IMG/VR virus record: IMGVR_UViG_3300046002_010164
Span: 1-36,171 of that record
Source of the DNA: a virus
DNA: 36,171 nucleotides
Reading direction: 5' to 3' (one strand)
The notes beneath the pieces were generated by a model that saw only the letters and a program-made list of their open reading frames with translations, was not told where the DNA came from and ran no database searches. Positions 1 through 8,705 of the stretch are shown in pieces. A program made the position numbers and the translations under genes. Position 1 is the first letter of the stretch. Every line of letters starts with the position of its first letter.

Positions 1-218
1 GTGGCCCTCTTTTCGGTAGCCTGTACTGAATGCAAGTTGGCTTCAGGTAGATGGTCAAAGACGTCGCCATGTTCGTCGAAGAAAACAAATTCAACCGCGC
101 CAGCTGGGCCGTCTTCGATAACGCACCAGTTCTGTTGGCGCATCCCGAGCACTTTGACCCAAAGGCGTTGGCTTATTTGAGCCTCCTCGCAGATTTCGTC
201 GAGAGTTTGAATGAGCAT
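1..218 (-). CDS. Hypothetical protein, 3' end outside window
   Basis: Open reading frame on the minus strand starting with ATG at 218 and still open at base 1, giving 72 residues so far. An in-frame TAA lies four codons before the ATG and a purine-rich AAGG sits about 8 bases upstream, which fixes the start. The protein is acidic and looks genuine: an N-terminal helix (residues 1-15), then alternating hydrophobic stretches that suggest beta strands (WCVIEDG, AVEFVFFDEHGDVFDHLP). I do not recognise the family. It lies downstream of the DUF2779 nuclease gene in the same direction, with about 90 bases between, so it may be the next gene of the defence island. The plus-strand ORF at 51-275 over the same bases begins right after a stop and is judged its shadow. 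Confidence 0.55.
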   Translation of the reverse strand, partial: MLIQTLDEICEEAQISQRLWVKVLGMRQQNWCVIEDGPAGAVEFVFFDEHGDVFDHLPEANLHSVQATEKRA

Positions 219-310
219 GAATACGCCTTATGCAATCAATTCTGGACGAAAGCAACAATCATCCGGCGCGAATGAAAACTCAATTGGGTCAAGTAAGCAT
301 TCATAAGTCA

Positions 311-2254
311 TTACCGGATCTCCTGCTGCCAACCCTGCACCACCATCACCATCGCCAGGGTGTCCAATTCACAGTAACGCAACAGCGCCTCTTTGATTCG
401 TAATCTTTGCGCATCCTGCAGGTCTTCAAACTGGAGTCGCGAATAGGCCGTTGCGGCGGCACCACCTTCAGCGATAACTAGTTCATCCGGGTCTTGGCCC
501 GCTGGCAATGATTCACCTATCATCTCTTCACCCAATTCGCGCAGGATTTCATAGGGGTCATCGATGCTTTTACCGTTTTCATCGGTGGGAAGCCAAATGA
601 AATCCTTGAAATTCAAGCTGGGCATGCCACCATCCTCGCCATAGATCGGCTGGGCATAGTGCTGCCGCAGCCAGGCATTGCTGGCAAGCATGGCAGGCAG
701 CACCTTCTTGATGGAGACACTGCCCTTGGTAGCCACATGAAAGTAAGCGGCCTTGGCCAACTCACACAAGTCCACCATGGCACGCTCGCCTGACTTGGTG
801 AGCGACGCCAAAAACAAGCCCAACTCATCCGCATCAGCTGGCGTGCACAAGTTTTCATCTAGCTGCACCATGATCCGGTTCAAGATGGTGTTTTCATGGT
901 GGCTCCACATGAACACCGTGCCAGCGTCCCCTTCCAACTCCGCCTTAAGAGCACGGGCAAATTCAAAGTTTGGAAACACACCAGGATCGGCCAACAAGAA
1001 CTGGCCTTTGTGTTCGACGCGTCCATCTTCATGCATCACATGGTGAGAATACTGAAAAGCCACCTGCTCATAGGGCCGCATGCCTTGATGAAACGGAATG
1101 GCCACTGCGCTGGTCTCAAAGTCGATGAAATGGTACGGAAAGCGCCAAGATGCCATCTCTGTGCGCATGTGCCCCTCGGCTAGCCAATACCCACCCCGAT
1201 CTTCATCTGGAGGGATGCCTTTGGCCTGCATCCATTGGCGCTCACTGACCGAAAGGGTTTTGCCGCCATCTTTGACATCGATGTCACCTGGCTGCACGGC
1301 AGACAGGCGTATCCGCCCTTGCGAAATCAAGTCGTCTTTCTTCCGGAAATTCCACAGGTCCAAAACTGTCCCTTGGGCGAAATCCTCGGCAGTGAATTGA
1401 AAAGCCTGAGACCAGCATTCATGAAATCCGCTTCTGAGTTCGTCACCACTTGCTGCCTTGAATTCGCATCTGTTGCACTTTGCACCTGGCAAAGGATGAA
1501 TTTTTTGGTCCTCAGCATAGGCTTGAGCCCAGTCCTTGGCCGCCTGGTCCAGGTGCTGCAGAAAGCCGTTGGTCCCCACGCCATGTTTGTAAACCACCTC
1601 CACAAACTCATCCACGGGCACCTTGGCCAAAAGATCCGTCTGAGGGGTGAAGTGGGCTGCGTCGGCTGATCGGGTCACCCCCACCTTTTTGCCGTCTCTG
1701 ACGATTTTGAAAAGCTGGTTCAAGCGGTCTTGGATCGCCTTGACCGACTTGTCGGGCATCATCAAAAAAGTGCTGATCTGCGCGCCTGGATACGCCTGGC
1801 GCATGACCCACGCCTGAAAGGCGACGTCTTCAATATAGGGGCGCATGCCAGACTTGATGGGCACGCGGCTGCCAGCGATATCGGGGCGGGTGCTGTCATA
1901 CGACTTGGCCTTGACCTCGATCAGTTGGTATCGGTTGCCGTCTTTGACCAAAATGTCAACACGCACGAAGAAGTTGCCAAAGGCAATGGCGGCCTCAAAT
2001 ACAACCGCCCGATCTTGTTGCAACAACAGCGCCGTCTGGGCCAGAGCGCCCAAATGGTCGGTCGCTTCGACCTCAACCCCTTCAGGGTAATGGCACTTTG
2101 CCAGCTCGCCCACTTGGTAGCCCCCTTCGGCCAACATCTGCAAAAAGCTGTCCTCTTGCTTGGTGTCCCGGTAAATCTTGGGCTTGCCGGTGTAGAACAG
2201 CTTTGTAGGGCATTCCACTGCCAACTTGAAGCGTGATTTGGTGAGGTAACGCAT
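311..2254 (-). CDS. DUF2779-family nuclease: Cas4-like PD-(D/E)XK plus DEDD exonuclease-like domain
   Basis: About 647 residues from the ATG at 2254; a GTG at 2293 would add 13 residues, but proteins of this family typically begin near the 'LTKSRF' motif, so the ATG is preferred. The N-terminal half has a Cas4/RecB-like layout: a cysteine just after the start (ECPTKLF), a PD-(D/E)XK core (RVDILVKDGN followed by IEVKAK), then a Cys cluster (CNRCEF and a further Cys in FHECW). The C-terminal half resembles a DEDD/RNase H-fold exonuclease, with FIDFET as the first acidic motif and YCELDTLAM as the last. The family is known as a fusion of these two folds; its biological role is not established to my knowledge. 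It follows brxL by about 240 bases on the same strand, so it is probably an accessory nuclease of the BREX island rather than a core BREX gene. Confidence 0.8.
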   Translation of the reverse strand: MRYLTKSRFKLAVECPTKLFYTGKPKIYRDTKQEDSFLQMLAEGGYQVGELAKCHYPEGVEVEATDHLGALAQTALLLQQDRAVVFEAAIAFGNFFVRVDILVKDGNRYQLIEVKAKSYDSTRPDIAGSRVPIKSGMRPYIEDVAFQAWVMRQAYPGAQISTFLMMPDKSVKAIQDRLNQLFKIVRDGKKVGVTRSADAAHFTPQTDLLAKVPVDEFVEVVYKHGVGTNGFLQHLDQAAKDWAQAYAEDQKIHPLPGAKCNRCEFKAASGDELRSGFHECWSQAFQFTAEDFAQGTVLDLWNFRKKDDLISQGRIRLSAVQPGDIDVKDGGKTLSVSERQWMQAKGIPPDEDRGGYWLAEGHMRTEMASWRFPYHFIDFETSAVAIPFHQGMRPYEQVAFQYSHHVMHEDGRVEHKGQFLLADPGVFPNFEFARALKAELEGDAGTVFMWSHHENTILNRIMVQLDENLCTPADADELGLFLASLTKSGERAMVDLCELAKAAYFHVATKGSVSIKKVLPAMLASNAWLRQHYAQPIYGEDGGMPSLNFKDFIWLPTDENGKSIDDPYEILRELGEEMIGESLPAGQDPDELVIAEGGAAATAYSRLQFEDLQDAQRLRIKEALLRYCELDTLAMVMVVQGWQQEIR

Positions 2255-2276
2255 TGCAGCATTCAATCTATCAGCG

Positions 2277-2468
2277 TCAATTGATAGCCGCACCGGCAGT
2301 TGCCGCCGTGCTCATACCGCGCAACTGGCAGTGCCTGTCGATCATGTCGTCGACTTGAGATGGTTCGGCATTGATGGCCATCAGCATCATGGGTTCAGAC
2401 TTTGATGCGCCATCCCGGAGCAAGACAATGCCATGCTTGGCATCGGACTTGTTGGAATCCTTGACAGT
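2277..2468 (-). pseudogene. ORF fragment between brxL and the nuclease gene
   Basis: A 63-codon open stretch lies between an in-frame TAG (2469-2471) and a TGA at 2277. Its composition is protein-like (SDAKHGIVLLRDGASKSEP, then a helix around INAEPSQVDDMIDRHCQL). The first ATG is at 2390, giving only 37 residues, and the coding character clearly begins upstream of that, so this looks like the 3' remnant of a gene that lost its start. I do not recognise the family. It overlaps the alternative GTG start of the nuclease gene. Confidence 0.35.
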
Positions 2469-2496
2469 CTAAAACGCTGCAGGCCTTTAAATTGAG

Positions 2497-4542
2497 TCAT
2501 TCAGCCAACGACTTCAACAATGCATCCCGTCCATCTTGGTAGAACTCAATGTCCAGCTTTGTCGCCATTTCATCCGACAGATCAAATAATTGTTTGCGAC
2601 AAGATACCGGCAGCAATAAAGCCTTGGCCCCTTTCTCAACAGCAATTTCAGCCAGAGACACTGCGTTGTGAATCGGCTCAATAGTGCCACCAAGGGTGAC
2701 TTCACCGACTACAATCAAACCGCCTCGCACTGACTTTTTCAGCAGCGCGCCAGACAAAGCAATGAGGGCTGCAACGCCTGTTTTTGAACCCGACTTTGCA
2801 GCATCAAAGCCACGTAGCTGGACAGAAAATTCATGCGAGCGCGGATCGCGGTCACCGACCAGCTGCATGGCGCGGGCATAGAGGTTTTGCTCTGCACAGC
2901 GAATCGATTCTCTGAAAGCCTGAGGCACAGGGTTGTTAAGCACTCTCACACCACTGCCTGGCCCCTCATTCACCTCAAGTCTGAAAAGGCCCGGGTGCTC
3001 ATCTTGACCGCCAGGGGAAATGGTCCAAACTTGACCGCACTCCAACGGTTCGTCGCCAATTCCACCCTGGCTTTGCAGTTCAGGCGTAGATACAAATTTC
3101 TCAACACCCTCTGTGCCGATGGTGTAGCTGAAATGTGTGTTTCTGAACTCTGCAGCGCCAATGCGTTTTTGCTGCTCTTTGACGCGACGGCGAACTTCCA
3201 ATGCCAACCTTACTGCCCACTCCAAGTCTTCCGGCGAGACCTTGCTGTTGACGTCGGGGTACATCAGCTTTAACAAGCCGCTAACGGTTTTATTTACCCC
3301 ATTGATGTCACGCCCGGAAAGCGCACCACCCCAAAATACTTGCCCCTGAAGTGAAGAAACACGACTCTGGTTTCTCAGCTGCGTAAAGCATTCCGACAAA
3401 AAGTCGCTGACCAAGCCGAAATGTTCTGTAAACAACGAGGGGTTCAGCTTGGGTACATCCCAGCCTGGCAAGAAGCAGTGGATGCGGTCCATGAACGCTG
3501 TGTCATCACGCATTTCTGGTGGCAGTGGGCTAAACAGGTGACCTACCCGTTGCTGGTGCTCCACATCCACATCGAAGTTACCCACCAGCACTATGGAACC
3601 ATCAGCACGGATGCTTTCTTTGCCACGAGAGAATTCACCGCTCTCCATGTAGCCCTTCATGATGTTGACGCCATCCTTTTGGTCAAAGGAAACCCCGGAT
3701 ACCTCATCAAAACAAACCACGTCGTATTGGCAGACAAGACCACGTTGCCCATTGGAATTGTTCACAAACATCCGCGCTACTGTGGCTTTGCCGCCAGAGA
3801 TCAAATGAGCGTAGGGTGAAACCTGTTGAAACAAGTGAGATTTACCAGTGCCACGCGGCCCCAACTCCACCAGGTTGTAATTGCGCTCAACGAATGGAAC
3901 CATTCGCAGAAACAGCGCATCCTTGGCCCGTTCAGACAAAGTCGCAGGCTCAAAACCCACACTGCGCAACAACAAGTCGCGCCATTCAGCAGTGGTGAAG
4001 CTTTCACGGCCCTTAGCCAGCACATCCAACACTTCACGTTTCGACAGCTGGATCGCACGCAATGACTCGACGCCAAATGGACGACCACCTTTTTCTTGAG
4101 CTATGGAGGCGTCGTACTCCAAGGTGATTTCTGCATAAAAACCACCCGTCAGCATGCGCTCATTGTCTTTGACCATCTCTGGTGTCAAGCGCACATCGTT
4201 CAGACGTAAGCTGGGCAAGGTGGCAACGTAAGAGTCGGTTTTGGAATCCAAACGAGCCGTGATGATGTCAATGATCTTGACTGAACCAGATTCACGGGCC
4301 CGCGCCTTGAACAGCTCTTCCTCTCCGGCTTTGACAGTTCTGGAGCTCAACTGGCGCTGAACAATTTCAATGCCTTCTTGGATTTCAGCTTCATCCGTGG
4401 TCGCGCAGTAACGTCCGAGTAAAAACTCCACTACGTAGGTTGGTACCGGAAATTGTCGACTGAAGGTTCGAACCAAATCTTTCCTGACCACATAGCCCTC
4501 AAAAGCTTTGGTCGACTTGCTGTCCAGTTCATCGAGTTGCAT
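2497..4542 (-). CDS. brxL: BREX AAA+ protein with Lon-like C-terminal domain, BrxL
   Basis: 681 residues, the usual BrxL size. The N-terminal region is followed by an AAA+ core with a Walker A (GPRGTGKS, about residue 230) and Walker B (VVCFDEV, about 280). The last 140 residues form a Lon-protease-like fold (SGSKTGVAALIALSGALL, then GGLIVVGEVTLGG). The Lon catalytic lysine expected just after the GG turn is not apparent here, where GGTIEPIHN is read instead, so proteolysis is unlikely; this fits published views that BrxL is a DNA-binding ATPase required for phage restriction rather than for methylation. It starts 9 bases after the pglZ stop, with AAGGA formed at the pglZ stop codon serving as ribosome binding site. 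It is the last core gene of the BREX operon. Confidence 0.9.
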   Translation of the reverse strand: MQLDELDSKSTKAFEGYVVRKDLVRTFSRQFPVPTYVVEFLLGRYCATTDEAEIQEGIEIVQRQLSSRTVKAGEEELFKARARESGSVKIIDIITARLDSKTDSYVATLPSLRLNDVRLTPEMVKDNERMLTGGFYAEITLEYDASIAQEKGGRPFGVESLRAIQLSKREVLDVLAKGRESFTTAEWRDLLLRSVGFEPATLSERAKDALFLRMVPFVERNYNLVELGPRGTGKSHLFQQVSPYAHLISGGKATVARMFVNNSNGQRGLVCQYDVVCFDEVSGVSFDQKDGVNIMKGYMESGEFSRGKESIRADGSIVLVGNFDVDVEHQQRVGHLFSPLPPEMRDDTAFMDRIHCFLPGWDVPKLNPSLFTEHFGLVSDFLSECFTQLRNQSRVSSLQGQVFWGGALSGRDINGVNKTVSGLLKLMYPDVNSKVSPEDLEWAVRLALEVRRRVKEQQKRIGAAEFRNTHFSYTIGTEGVEKFVSTPELQSQGGIGDEPLECGQVWTISPGGQDEHPGLFRLEVNEGPGSGVRVLNNPVPQAFRESIRCAEQNLYARAMQLVGDRDPRSHEFSVQLRGFDAAKSGSKTGVAALIALSGALLKKSVRGGLIVVGEVTLGGTIEPIHNAVSLAEIAVEKGAKALLLPVSCRKQLFDLSDEMATKLDIEFYQDGRDALLKSLAE

Positions 4543-4551
4543 CTTTATTCC

Positions 4552-6882
4552 TTATCCGCCGACAGTCGTCGCCATTTTTTGAATCACATTGCCCTGCGCA
4601 TCAATGACCACCACCACGGCAGCAGCTCCCAATTGGTCATCGTCAATGATGGCCAAACTGGCCTTGCCATCCACCAGCAGCTTGGGTTGCGCCACAAGAC
4701 TGCTGGATGCCTGCGCGGGCTTGGTCCGAATATCCAAGCTCAAGTCAGCTGACTGTGACGACACCAATCCCGTACACCGCAGCCCCTTCCAGGTCACGGA
4801 ATCAATGGTGGCTTTGGCTTGGCCAACAGCGCTCGTGCTCGTTTCCAGGGTCAAAACAGGCACCCAACACTCTTGGAAGCTGATGCCCCCATGCGCGTAA
4901 TCGCTGCCTGCGACAAAGGATGAAACCCCAGGCGCATAAGCCACTTGGACGTCATTGCACCAATCCCAGCCAAAGGTCAGCGGCGTGCCATGGGCAGAAT
5001 CCTTCAACACAGCGCACCGCCCCCAGCGTGTTTCAGCTTGATGCTTTGGCAATTCTGACTTGGGCAAACCACCAGGCAGCAGCAACCAACCGTGATCGGT
5101 CACGATGCGAAACCTTTTCCACCCCGATTGCTCAAGCTCCATAATTCGCTCTACCACCTGGGCTAACTGAACCTCCATGTCACGGGCCAGTCTGATACCG
5201 TGTTGGTGACCATAGTGGTCCAAATCCCCAGTCTCGGTCCAAGCAGCACCAGCTGCATTTCCAGTCTCGTGCTTGTCTAAGAACTGCACACCATGGTCTG
5301 ACAACAATTTTCTGAAGTTGTGAGTTGAAAGCGGCTTGCCATCAGCAGATACACGCGGCTGGAACTCTGTGTCTGCTGGGTCACCGCTGATCCAACGTGC
5401 CACGGGAGAACACCACGCTTTGCCGGATGCCGTCACCGAAGGCATGCTGGTCCATGCAGCATCCAAAGTTGTCGTTCCAACACTTCCCAACAGCTCTTGC
5501 AATCGTGTGGCAACGTCATAGCGCAGACCATCCACAAAAACAGTGCAAACACCCGCAACGGGTTCTGCCCCATTGGCTTGAGCACCGACACGCAAACCGC
5601 CTGCCGTCTTGACGGCGTCTTGCAAACGCTTGGCCGACTCTTCAAGCCAAGGCAAATAGACCGCACGCAATGCCGATGAAACAGCGTCGACATCCACCTT
5701 AGTGGTGACTGCAGCCAAAGCGCGCATGGCGGCGGCATCTACTTGCCAGCCCGTTTGTTGGTAACTCAAAGCCAATGCATCGGGGGTCGCTCCCACGGGC
5801 AACTGTTTGCTTGCTGAAGCCACCTTGGCCAAAAACTCCAGGGCCGTGGCCAAAGGTGCTTGACCCATGCGCGCCCAAAGCCAACTGCGACGAACCCCAT
5901 GATCTCTTTCGATCTTGGCAATTTCATCTCTCGCCTGGTCCGGCATCATGGGGCCGCACGCTGCCAAGGCGTAACGCAAAGAAGACTCTCCACCTTCATT
6001 TGCCTGCGGATAACCCTCTTGTCCCTCAAAGCCATCAAACAAATTGCGCTGGGGCGGCTGAACCTGAGCCAACAAATCAAAAATCTTCGGAAAGCTTCCA
6101 AACGAATCTTTGTACAGCTCAGACACAGCAGCCCACTGGCCCTCTGCTTTGGCCAACTTCTCTGCAGCAACCAAAACACCATCTGCTTCAGGGTCAAAAC
6201 CAAAATCAGCTCTAGCCCGCTTATCAAAAATTATCCACTGCTGTTTCGACCACTTAGCATGGGCAGCCTCAGGGTCATTCATCCAAACCAACAAATCACG
6301 GGTCGGATTAGGGGCCAACAAACTGTTCAGCCAGGCAGCATTGATCGAACGCCCCATAAGTTCAGCCACTGGACGCTCCAACAAAACACCTGCTTCAACA
6401 GCTTGAATCAAGGCCTCTTGTGTTGCTCTATCTTGAGCCACATCCAAGCCCAGACCACCATTTTTCGAGGATAGAAAGGCCCCAATGGTCCAGTCTTTCG
6501 CACTAACCTGGCTCCAGAAAACACCACGGTATTGAAGTTCAGCAAGCGGTTGTAACTCGCGTGAGCAAGACTCTATGGCCCTCAGTTCAGAACGTCCAAC
6601 ACCGGGCAAATAAATCACCGGAATCCCAGTTCTAGTAGCGTCATCCAGAAAACCTGCTGTGGCACATTTCAACCAAATCGCCGGACCTGAGTGAAGTGCA
6701 GGATTAAACGGCCCCAATTTATATACATGGGGCATTAACGCCATCAATGGCGCAATGACTGATTCCCATTGTTTGTCTTTGTCAGGCCACAAAATAACCG
6801 CAGGCGGAACGGCAGCTTGACTGTTCACCGCCGCCGCTTTGTTTAAGGCCGATACAAGTCGGTCAAGTAACTTATCGCTCAT
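4552..6882 (-). CDS. pglZ: BREX alkaline-phosphatase-fold protein PglZ (type B-like)
   Basis: 776 residues. The C-terminal half carries the alkaline-phosphatase-superfamily pattern seen in PglZ: a metal/nucleophile segment (FVDGLRYDV, about residue 449), TDHGW at about 595 and AHGGISFQE at about 663. The N-terminal third has a strand-helix layout without recognised motifs. PglZ is essential for BREX in studied systems, but its substrate is unknown. The ATG at 6880-6882 overlaps the stop of the Hsp70-like gene as ATGA, so translation of PglZ should be coupled to that gene. The assignment to the 'type B' class rests on overall sequence style and is less certain than the family call. Confidence 0.9.
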   Translation of the reverse strand: MSDKLLDRLVSALNKAAAVNSQAAVPPAVILWPDKDKQWESVIAPLMALMPHVYKLGPFNPALHSGPAIWLKCATAGFLDDATRTGIPVIYLPGVGRSELRAIESCSRELQPLAELQYRGVFWSQVSAKDWTIGAFLSSKNGGLGLDVAQDRATQEALIQAVEAGVLLERPVAELMGRSINAAWLNSLLAPNPTRDLLVWMNDPEAAHAKWSKQQWIIFDKRARADFGFDPEADGVLVAAEKLAKAEGQWAAVSELYKDSFGSFPKIFDLLAQVQPPQRNLFDGFEGQEGYPQANEGGESSLRYALAACGPMMPDQARDEIAKIERDHGVRRSWLWARMGQAPLATALEFLAKVASASKQLPVGATPDALALSYQQTGWQVDAAAMRALAAVTTKVDVDAVSSALRAVYLPWLEESAKRLQDAVKTAGGLRVGAQANGAEPVAGVCTVFVDGLRYDVATRLQELLGSVGTTTLDAAWTSMPSVTASGKAWCSPVARWISGDPADTEFQPRVSADGKPLSTHNFRKLLSDHGVQFLDKHETGNAAGAAWTETGDLDHYGHQHGIRLARDMEVQLAQVVERIMELEQSGWKRFRIVTDHGWLLLPGGLPKSELPKHQAETRWGRCAVLKDSAHGTPLTFGWDWCNDVQVAYAPGVSSFVAGSDYAHGGISFQECWVPVLTLETSTSAVGQAKATIDSVTWKGLRCTGLVSSQSADLSLDIRTKPAQASSSLVAQPKLLVDGKASLAIIDDDQLGAAAVVVVIDAQGNVIQKMATTVGG

Positions 6883-8705
6883 ACTGAAGGGCTAGATGGA
6901 TGATTCGGCCTGTAAGCAGTGCCACTGGAGCAAATGCACAAAGGGTCGTTTGATGATCGGCCACACATGACACACGGCTCGTAATACAAACGTTCATCCT
7001 CTTGGATTTGAGGCGGCCGTTTTCCTGTGTGAGTCCAGAAATAGGTTGGATCTGCTCTGTACATCACCTCGCCCGGGACCAGGCTGTTGTCCTCGCGATT
7101 AGCAAGGTTTGAGCGAGCAACCAAGTCACCAGCTTCGTGCCCCCCACCTGATGAACCTTGGCCATCCATGATGGCTGAATTGATCCATCCTGAATGAGCG
7201 CCGGGTGTAGCCAAGGCGAACTCTAGATCATGTACCTGTGCAACAACCTGGCCTTTTTGGTTCATTGACCACGCATTTAAATTCAGGACCAAGTTCTCAT
7301 CAATGCTCAAGTCAAGTTCGATTCGTTCGCGGAAAGGGTTTGCTTTTGAATCAACTTTCAAAAGCATGTTGCATAGTGGCCTCCGCTTATCGTCGGGAAG
7401 AACACGTGGTCCAGGGCGATGCGGACTCACGACATTGAACTTACCAAACCCATCTGTTGGATCAACGCAATAAAGCGAAAAACGTTCTTTACGCTGCTCA
7501 CGCTCCAAGGGCATTTCTACCCCAGCAGTAAGAAGAGGCAAATAAGAGTTACGCGCAAGCGTCAACTCGATATTTTTAGCCAAGTGCAGCCTGGCTTCAT
7601 CATGAGCTACCCAAGCAGCCCCATCTGCAATCGCCGAAGCACTGTTTTTCGAAACATGCACACGGCCTGGACCAAAAAGTTCATCTAAACGATTTTTGAC
7701 CATTGGCATGTTGACCATACCGCCCGTAGCCAAACAAAGCTCGATAGAAGCGGTGGAATATCCTTCACGCTCAAGCAAACGTTCAATACGACCTACTCCG
7801 TTGCTTATCAGGCCACCCACGATGTCCTGCAAATCCTCCCTGGACAAAGTGACATCCAACGTAGATTTATTTTCACTTTGATAGTAAGGATCAACATAGA
7901 CAGTCCAATTGCTTTTGCCACTGAGCTGAATTTTTGCTTGCTCACACTCATGCAACAAACGTTTTCTTGCCTCAGGCAGGACATCAACGTCATCTCCTAG
8001 GCCTAATTGTCGAATTGATCTTTTTTCGACCTCATTGCGCAGTGCTTCATCGAAGATGTCCCCGCCAACGTCGTCAGTGCCATCGTTAGCAACTTGAACC
8101 AATAGACCATCCAGAACACGGCAAAGAGTCAAATCAAGTGTGCCGCCGCCCCAATCGAAAACCAGGAATAATTTTCCGTTGTAACGCCGAACCAAATCAT
8201 CGGTAGCTTGTGAATTACGCAAGTAGCCATAAAGAGCAGCCAGGGGCTCGTGAACAAATTGCACAACACTCATACCGGCCTGCCTGAACGCCTGGCGCAA
8301 CAGTGCACGTCGCCTACCCTCCATGTTTACAGGAATCGTCGCGACGACACGATTCATCTTCAAATTTTGGCCGACTCTGGTTTGCAACACGAACTGCCGA
8401 ACGTGCTCCAAGACGTGCTCGACCATCTTGACCGGATCTCTTCTGACGCCATCAATGATGAATTCTTCACGGCCCAACAAGGTTTTTGGCGAGCGTACGG
8501 TACTGCCCTGGACACCCAAACCTGCACTTGTCAGTTTGTCGTGAGCCTTACGACCGACCTCAACCTTACCCCCCTCAAAACTCACAACAGATGGTATGGG
8601 CTGTTCATTGTCTAGAAAAGTAATGACCGAATCACCCACGACCACTGAGGCGAGGCTGTTCGTTGTGCCAAAGTCGAATCCGAGAACAACTTCTTTATTA
8701 GGCAT
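6879..8705 (-). CDS. Hsp70/actin-fold ATPase with C-terminal Cys cluster, embedded in BREX operon
   Basis: 608 residues from the ATG at 8705. GTG (8714) and ATG (8711) are also in frame, but GGGAG lies 8 bases before the 8705 ATG and is too close to the others. The nucleotide-binding motifs of Hsp70 are clear: phosphate 1 (FDFGTTNS, about residues 10-17), phosphate 2 (FDWGGGTLDL, about 185) and the adenosine motif (LATGGMVNMP, about 328). After about residue 380 the protein does not resemble the DnaK substrate-binding domain or lid; it has a beta-rich segment and ends with a possible zinc ribbon (CVMCGRSSNDPLCIC, about 580-595). It overlaps the upstream coiled-coil gene and shares ATGA with pglZ. 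A housekeeping DnaK is excluded by these differences. It is probably a dedicated ATP-driven chaperone or switch for this BREX variant; that role is inference. Confidence 0.85.
   Translation of the reverse strand: MPNKEVVLGFDFGTTNSLASVVVGDSVITFLDNEQPIPSVVSFEGGKVEVGRKAHDKLTSAGLGVQGSTVRSPKTLLGREEFIIDGVRRDPVKMVEHVLEHVRQFVLQTRVGQNLKMNRVVATIPVNMEGRRRALLRQAFRQAGMSVVQFVHEPLAALYGYLRNSQATDDLVRRYNGKLFLVFDWGGGTLDLTLCRVLDGLLVQVANDGTDDVGGDIFDEALRNEVEKRSIRQLGLGDDVDVLPEARKRLLHECEQAKIQLSGKSNWTVYVDPYYQSENKSTLDVTLSREDLQDIVGGLISNGVGRIERLLEREGYSTASIELCLATGGMVNMPMVKNRLDELFGPGRVHVSKNSASAIADGAAWVAHDEARLHLAKNIELTLARNSYLPLLTAGVEMPLEREQRKERFSLYCVDPTDGFGKFNVVSPHRPGPRVLPDDKRRPLCNMLLKVDSKANPFRERIELDLSIDENLVLNLNAWSMNQKGQVVAQVHDLEFALATPGAHSGWINSAIMDGQGSSGGGHEAGDLVARSNLANREDNSLVPGEVMYRADPTYFWTHTGKRPPQIQEDERLYYEPCVMCGRSSNDPLCICSSGTAYRPNHPSSPSV

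Noticed and set aside
51-275. 74-codon plus-strand ORF
   Set aside because: It begins directly after a stop, without a ribosome site; the minus-strand frame from 218 to the edge has better protein character and a better start.
5860-6474. 204-codon plus-strand ORF opposite pglZ
   Set aside because: Shadow of pglZ; low-quality protein composition.
6879-8705. Housekeeping DnaK
   Set aside because: The C-terminal half lacks the DnaK substrate domain and lid, no dnaJ or grpE lies nearby, and the gene is embedded in BREX.
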